Shown: positions 6,439 to 9,680 of the stretch, in pieces | Numbering within the stretch: the stretch's first letter is position 1 | Layout: each line of letters begins with the position of its first letter | NCBI GenBank assembly: GCA_017549905.1 | Contig: JAFYNC010000066.1 | Coordinates: 1 to 9,680, forward strand | DNA from: Clostridia bacterium | Lineage (GTDB): Bacteria > Bacillota > Clostridia > Oscillospirales > Acutalibacteraceae | Reading direction: 5' to 3' | Length of the DNA: 9,680 nucleotides | Notes under the pieces: model-generated | Seen by the model: only the letters and a program-made list of their open reading frames with translations | Database searches by the model: none | What the model was told of the DNA's origin: nothing | Position numbers and translations under genes: made by a program

Positions 6439-8473
6439 ACTGCTTTGAAGCTTCGATAATCTTTTGTGCTATATTCTGTGGTACCTCTTCATATCTTTCG
6501 ATTTCCAAGGTGAATGTTGCGGTACCTTGGGTTATTGAACGCATAGCGGTGGAGAAATCAGACATTTCTGACATAGGAACTTCGCCGATTATCTCCTGCA
6601 TTTTATTTTCTGCAGGATTCATACCTATAATTCTTCCGCGGCGCTTGTTAATGTCACCAATTACATCGCCAAGCATTTCATCAGGTACCAATACCTTTAG
6701 TGTCCCTATTGGCTCTAACAATACAGGTGCTGTTTGAGGAATACCCTCTTTATAAGCCACAGCAGCTGCCATTTTAAATGCCATTTCAGAAGAATCTACA
6801 GGGTGATATGAGCCATCAAACAATGTAGCCTTTACTCCAACTAATGGATACCCTGCAAGCACACCCTTTGCAGTACATTCGCGAAGACCTTTTTCAACCG
6901 CAGGGAAGAAATTCTTGGGAACTGCTCCGCCAAATACCTCATCTGCAAATACAAGTTCTTCACTGTCACAAGGCTCAAACTTAATCCATACATCACCAAA
7001 CTGTCCATGACCGCCCGACTGTTTCTTGTGTCTGCCCTGCACCTTAACCGCTTTTCTTATTGTTTCTCTGTAAGCAATCTTAGGTGCTTTAAGTTCAACC
7101 TCTGCACCAAATTTTGCTTTTAATCGTGATACAATTACATCTACATGCTGCTCTCCCAAAGATTCAAGTATCTGTTCGTGAGTTTCGTTGTTCATATAAA
7201 CATTAATTGTGCGGTCCTCTTCCATAAGTCTGCCAAAAGCCGAGGTGATTTTTTCCTCATCACCCTTAGCTTTTGGATAAACCGCAACAGAAAGTGTAGG
7301 TCTTGGGAACTCTATTTCAATACTCTCTACATTACCTTTAGCAGATAATGTGTCACCTGTAAGAACATTACCAAGTTTAGCTACTGCTCCTATATCGCCT
7401 GCAACAATTTTATCTGCATCCTCCTGCTTTGCACCTTTAAGCCACATAAGCTTTGATAGGCGTTCTTCACTGCCTGTGCGAGAGTTTATTAGCTTAGTAT
7501 CATTTGAAACTATGCCCGAAAGCACTCTGAAATATGAAAGCTTTCCAACAAATGGGTCAGCGATTGTTTTGAAAACTCCAATAGCGGTGTCACCAGATGC
7601 ATCAAAATTATGTTCTTTTCCATCAGTGGTTATATATTTACCGTCTGCTACGGAAGGCATTATTTTAAGCAATATATCTACCATCATTGGCACAGCATCG
7701 CCTGTCTGCTGAATACCGCAGAAAACAGGACATATATCGCCGCTTTTAACACCGATAGCAAGACCTGTTAAAATTTCTTCGGGTGTGAATTCTTCGCCGG
7801 AAAAATATTTTTCCATTAATTCTTCATCGGCCGAAGCAATGGCTTCAAGCAACATACTGCGCATATCATCAAGTTCGCTGCTTACAGGCATACGCATTTC
7901 CTTAAGTTCTGTTCCGACACACGAATATGCTTTATTTTCAATTAAATTTATGTATGATTTTACCTCGTCATTTTCAATAAACGGCACTACTACAGGACAA
8001 ATAACTGCGCCGTAATTACCCGCAAGGGCTGATAAAACTCTATAAAAATGAGCGTGTGAAGAATCAAGTTTACCTACAAAGAATGCTACGCTTTTTCCCG
8101 ACTTACGTGCTTTATCATAAGCCTGCTTTGCGCCAACAGTAAGACCCGACTTACCTGAAATTGTAATTAATGCGCTGTCAGCAGCGGCAAGTCCTTCACA
8201 TATTCCACCTGCAAAATCAAAAAGACCGGGAGTATCAATAATATTAATCTTATATTCTCCCGTTTCTAAAGCATAAACCGACGCCGAAACCGAAACCTTG
8301 CGTTTCTTTTCTTCAGCATCAAAATCCATAACTGTTGTTCCATCACCGGTTTTGCCTATTCGGTCTGTTGCTCCTGCATAATATAAAATTGCATCGGCAA
8401 GGGTGGTCTTTCCTGAACCGCCATGACCTAATAATGCAATGTTTTTAATAAATTTTTCACTATACTGTTTCAA
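6437..8473 (-). CDS. EF-G-like translational GTPase (non-canonical EF-G paralogue)
   Basis: Product of 678 residues with the full five-domain EF-G layout: GTPase domain with G1 GHGGSGKTT 16-24, switch I DGTTVMDFDAEE 44-55, G3 DTPGLFDF 80-87, G4 position GKLD 134-137 and CGIQQTGDAV 252-261; domain II about 295-380; domain III about 392-465; domain IV with YRETIRK 468-474, QSGGHGQFGDV 485-495 and DGSYHPVDSSEMAF 553-566; domain V with LLEPIGTLKVLVPDEMLGDVIGDINKRRG 585-613 (given here as key blocks LLEPIG, VPDEM, INKRRG). It differs from housekeeping EF-G: G1 is GGSGKT instead of DAGKT, the catalytic His after DTPG is Leu84, and NKxD has Gly134. These fit the EF-G-like/EF-G2 family, whose cellular role is unsettled. 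It starts with TTG at 8473; AAGGAG nine bases upstream supports this. It stands alone, with its own promoter and terminator. A Tet(M)-like role is not supported. Confidence 0.9.
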   Translation of the reverse strand: MKQYSEKFIKNIALLGHGGSGKTTLADAILYYAGATDRIGKTGDGTTVMDFDAEEKKRKVSVSASVYALETGEYKINIIDTPGLFDFAGGICEGLAAADSALITISGKSGLTVGAKQAYDKARKSGKSVAFFVGKLDSSHAHFYRVLSALAGNYGAVICPVVVPFIENDEVKSYINLIENKAYSCVGTELKEMRMPVSSELDDMRSMLLEAIASADEELMEKYFSGEEFTPEEILTGLAIGVKSGDICPVFCGIQQTGDAVPMMVDILLKIMPSVADGKYITTDGKEHNFDASGDTAIGVFKTIADPFVGKLSYFRVLSGIVSNDTKLINSRTGSEERLSKLMWLKGAKQEDADKIVAGDIGAVAKLGNVLTGDTLSAKGNVESIEIEFPRPTLSVAVYPKAKGDEEKITSAFGRLMEEDRTINVYMNNETHEQILESLGEQHVDVIVSRLKAKFGAEVELKAPKIAYRETIRKAVKVQGRHKKQSGGHGQFGDVWIKFEPCDSEELVFADEVFGGAVPKNFFPAVEKGLRECTAKGVLAGYPLVGVKATLFDGSYHPVDSSEMAFKMAAAVAYKEGIPQTAPVLLEPIGTLKVLVPDEMLGDVIGDINKRRGRIIGMNPAENKMQEIIGEVPMSEMSDFSTAMRSITQGTATFTLEIERYEEVPQNIAQKIIEASKQ

Positions 8474-8482
8474 AATAATACA

Positions 8483-8488
8483 CTCCTT
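8483..8488 (-). promoter_or_regulatory. Ribosome binding site for the TTG start of the EF-G-like gene
   Basis: AAGGAG on the minus strand lies nine bases before TTG at 8473-8471. No ATG or GTG in frame is better placed, so this site decides the start. Confidence 0.8.
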
Positions 8489-8490
8489 CC

Positions 8491-8513
8491 GATTAATAAA
8501 AACTTTATTAATC
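8491..8513 (-). promoter_or_regulatory. Leader hairpin of the EF-G-like gene
   Basis: GATTAATAAA (8491-8500) and TTTATTAATC (8504-8513) are perfect ten-base complements around a three-base loop. They lie between the predicted transcription start (about 8520) and the Shine-Dalgarno, so the mRNA would begin with this AT-rich stem. It may stabilise the 5' end or be a protein-binding site in DNA. Function is not known. Confidence 0.5.
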
Positions 8514-8526
8514 CCTTATGCAAATT

Positions 8527-8555
8527 ATTATAGCACACGTCTTTAGCGATTACAA
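8527..8555 (-). promoter_or_regulatory. Sigma-A type promoter of the EF-G-like gene
   Basis: On the minus strand, TTGTAA (8555-8550) and TATAAT (8532-8527) are separated by exactly 17 bases. The -10 is a perfect consensus and the -35 matches four of six positions. The leader to the TTG start would be about 47 bases. Confidence 0.78.
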
Positions 8556-8568
8556 CCAATTTTTTTAA

Positions 8569-8586
8569 AAAAGTTGTACAACTTTT
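8569..8586. repeat. 18-base perfect palindrome upstream of the EF-G-like promoter
   Basis: AAAAGTTGTACAACTTTT is self-complementary with no spacer. It ends 13 bases before the -35 element of the EF-G-like promoter and lies about 140 bases upstream of the + strand promoter. A symmetric site of this size is typical of a dimeric repressor or activator operator. No regulator gene is in the window. Confidence 0.55.
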
Positions 8587-8644
8587 ATTTATTTTTTCTA
8601 ATATATATGCATATACCAAAAACAACCTCTATTCGACAGAGAAT

Positions 8645-8659
8645 ATTACAAATTGTAAT
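8645..8659. repeat. ATTACAA/TTGTAAT inverted repeat
   Basis: ATTACAA (8645-8651) and TTGTAAT (8653-8659) form a perfect seven-base inverted repeat around one base. The same heptamer occurs again at 8549-8555 (overlapping the minus-strand -35) and, reversed, at 8705-8711. Recurrence suggests a binding site, though AT-rich sequence raises the chance of coincidence. Confidence 0.4.
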
Positions 8660-8721
8660 TTTATATGCCAAATAACCCCAAAAAAGTTACAGACCTGAAA
8701 TAATTTGTAATTAAATTGTTT

Positions 8722-8751
8722 CTGCTATTTTTACATTTTTAAGTGTATAAT
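8722..8751 (+). promoter_or_regulatory. Candidate promoter of the exported-protein gene
   Basis: A consensus TATAAT at 8746-8751 is preceded by TG. The best -35 is weak, CTGCTA at 8722-8727 with an 18-base spacer, which suggests dependence on an activator or a low-level promoter. The leader to the ATG would be about 25 bases. Confidence 0.45.
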
Positions 8752-8781
8752 GTATAAGTAATAACAATGGGGAGGTAACAA

Positions 8782-9372
8782 ATGAAAAAGAAATTTATTA
8801 TATCTTTATGCATCACTTTGGTAATTTCCTGCCTTTCGGTTGTTATCATACCTAAAAATCAGGTTGTATCGGCACAAGAAGCCAAAACCGTTTCATTCGA
8901 TGAATCGAAGGTTTTGGAAACCCGATTTCTTAATATGCTGAATCATAACTTTGTTTATAATGATGCTTTTTTTACTGTTGAGGATATTGTAAACTGTTCT
9001 ATGCCTGCCCTGTTAGAACTGCGAGATACAGAAGATGACAGCTTTATAGCTCAAAATTATGTATCGGATTACGTATATGATATGTATGGCATTGAAGATA
9101 TAGATTATGCTGTAATTAACACTCAGTTTGAACAAAAAACAGATTTCGTTTATATCATACCTCGCGGCTTTACAGTTTTCAAACACACTATACTTTCGGT
9201 AACCGAAAATGAGGACGGCAGTTTCACTGTTAAAACAAAGGTTATAGCAGATGCGCACGACTCAGAAGAAATTACAGATATTTGCACATCACTTATTGTA
9301 CCTAACGAAAACTCAAGATTTGGTTATAATATTATTTCATCTGTAATTGATTTTGAAGAATTTTCAATTTAA
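8782..9372 (+). CDS. Exported protein of unknown function
   Basis: I do not recognise a named family. The 196-residue product starts MKKKF, followed by a hydrophobic stretch (about 5-23) and a likely signal-peptidase site after VVSA (residue 31, V-S-A rule), giving a mature acidic protein of about 165 residues. The mature part has a helical-looking N-terminal half (ETRFLNMLNHNFVYNDAFFTVEDIV) and a beta-rich C-terminal half (FVYIIPRGFTVFKHTILSV, then SFTVKTKVIADAH), with two cysteines (72 and 168) that could pair. The ATG follows GGGGAGG (8769-8775) by six bases. The gene stands alone between its own candidate promoter and a terminator. LVISC at 13-17 resembles a lipobox but is followed by more hydrophobic residues, so a cleaved signal peptide or an uncleaved N-terminal anchor is preferred. 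It probably acts at or outside the membrane; no enzyme motif is visible. Confidence 0.85.
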   Translation: MKKKFIISLCITLVISCLSVVIIPKNQVVSAQEAKTVSFDESKVLETRFLNMLNHNFVYNDAFFTVEDIVNCSMPALLELRDTEDDSFIAQNYVSDYVYDMYGIEDIDYAVINTQFEQKTDFVYIIPRGFTVFKHTILSVTENEDGSFTVKTKVIADAHDSEEITDICTSLIVPNENSRFGYNIISSVIDFEEFSI

Positions 9373-9383
9373 TCAAAAAAATA

Positions 9384-9420
9384 ATCCCCGATAGAGCTTT
9401 GTCTATCGGGGATGTTTTTT
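9384..9420 (+). terminator. Bidirectional rho-independent terminator
   Basis: Perfect 12-base arms ATCCCCGATAGA (9384-9395) and TCTATCGGGGAT (9402-9413) enclose the loop GCTTTG. Six T (9415-9420) follow, and an A-rich run (9374-9384) serves the opposite strand. It ends both the exported-protein gene and the minus-strand sugar transferase, and the T-run enters the latter's stop codon (9419-9421). Confidence 0.93.
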
Positions 9421-9680
9421 ATTGCTCTTCTTGGCTTTTGTCAGCAATCTTCTTGCTGTTTTCTTTTGTAAAGCCTTCGGTGCTTTCCTTCATAAACATA
9501 ATTTTAACTGTCATTAAAATTAATCTAATATCAAGGAAAAATGAATAATTTTGAATATACATAAGATCAAGTTGCAGCTTATCATAAGGGGTTGTGTTAT
9601 ACTTTCCATATAACTGCGCATAACCTGTTAAACCGCCGCGAACTTTAAGTCTATACTGGAACTCAGGTATTTCCTCGCTA
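9419..9680 (-). CDS. Polyprenyl glycosylphosphotransferase, C-terminal part (5' end outside window)
   Basis: The minus-strand frame is open from the window edge to a TAA at 9421-9419, giving 86 residues. It shows the end of the bacterial sugar transferase domain: PEFQYRLKV, then RGGLTGYAQLYGKYNT (the family's RPG-LTG-AQ motif, with Gly for Pro), DKLQLDLMYIQNYSF and LDIRLILMTVKIMF. A short charged tail (KESTEGF to SQEEQ) follows. Such enzymes transfer a sugar-1-phosphate to undecaprenyl phosphate at the cytoplasmic membrane and so start an exopolysaccharide or capsule repeat unit. The membrane segments and catalytic Asp-Glu pair would be upstream, outside the window. It is convergent with the exported-protein gene. 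Family confidence is high; the sugar cannot be told. Confidence 0.9.
   Translation of the reverse strand, partial: SEEIPEFQYRLKVRGGLTGYAQLYGKYNTTPYDKLQLDLMYIQNYSFFLDIRLILMTVKIMFMKESTEGFTKENSKKIADKSQEEQ

Larger units (their letters stand above)
8474..8781. other. 308-base divergent intergenic region
   Basis: No gene is seen here. Beside the separately listed promoters, leader hairpin, palindrome and ATTACAA repeats, there is a 12-base AT palindrome TATATGCATATA (8604-8615). From about 8616 to 8700 I see only the ATTACAA inverted repeat and AT-rich sequence, with no recognisable riboswitch, tRNA or T-box pattern. Confidence 0.6.

Noticed and set aside
7350..7712. Open frame of 120 codons on the + strand inside the EF-G-like gene
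   Set aside because: Ser/Pro-rich low-information product antisense to conserved EF-G domains; shadow frame.
6437..8473. Tet(M)/Tet(O) ribosomal protection protein
   Set aside because: G1 GHGGSGKT, the changed G3/G4 motifs and the DGSYHPVDSSEMAF domain IV loop fit the EF-G-like family; resistance proteins have different motifs.
8604..8615. TATATGCATATA palindrome as an operator
   Set aside because: Short and almost purely alternating A/T; likely by chance in such AT-rich sequence.
8782..8832. Lipoprotein signal (LVISC, Cys17)
   Set aside because: The hydrophobic stretch continues past Cys17 to about residue 23, unlike lipoproteins where polar residues follow; a VSA cleavage site at residue 31 fits better, though not proven.

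Overview
The window looks like a chromosomal segment of a low-GC, Gram-positive anaerobe of the class Clostridia, possibly an uncultured Oscillospiraceae/Ruminococcaceae-type gut bacterium. The evidence is AT-rich codon use, strong AGGAG-type ribosome binding sites, U-tract terminators, and families typical of that group: a PHP-type CpsB phosphatase, a membrane MurF-like ligase, a clostridial Ddl and an EF-G-like GTPase. This taxonomic placement is inference from gene content; no rRNA gene or other marker fixes it.

Left block (1-6379, all + strand). The first 66 bases encode the last 21 residues of an otherwise unseen protein, ten of them tyrosine. This is the expected autophosphorylation tail of a CpsD/Wzc-type bacterial tyrosine kinase, and it lies directly before a CpsB/YwqE-type PHP phosphatase (TTG start at 129), the usual antagonist of such kinases. 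A 34-base hairpin separates the two. Five more genes follow almost without gaps: pgeF (peptidoglycan editing factor, YfiH/LACC1 family; overlaps cpsB by 32 bases), an alpha/beta hydrolase, a MurF-like ligase with an N-terminal membrane region, ddl (D-alanine--D-alanine ligase), and a cation diffusion facilitator with an Asn-Asp/Asp-Asp metal-site signature of the Mn-exporter type. The string ends at a strong bidirectional terminator (6396-6438). Exopolysaccharide kinase/phosphatase control is thus joined to cell-wall stem-peptide synthesis and editing, and to metal export.

Middle block. An EF-G-like translational GTPase lies on the minus strand (8473-6437), convergent with the left block. It has its own well-formed promoter and a hairpin in its short leader. 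The 308-base divergent region (8474-8781) holds that promoter, an 18-base perfect palindrome, several ATTACAA/TTGTAAT copies and a weaker promoter for the next gene.

Right block. A small exported protein of unknown function (8782-9372, +) ends at a second bidirectional terminator. Beyond it, on the minus strand and running off the window, is the C-terminal end of a polyprenyl glycosylphosphotransferase, the enzyme that starts exopolysaccharide repeat synthesis. Envelope-polysaccharide genes therefore sit at both edges, with cell-wall genes between.

Most interesting points: the kinase/phosphatase to peptidoglycan-precursor gene string; the membrane-anchored MurF-like enzyme lacking a recognisable UMP-binding domain 1; the EF-G-like GTPase with changed G3 and G4 motifs; and the palindrome-rich divergent control region. 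No mobile element, CRISPR array, tRNA or rRNA was seen.
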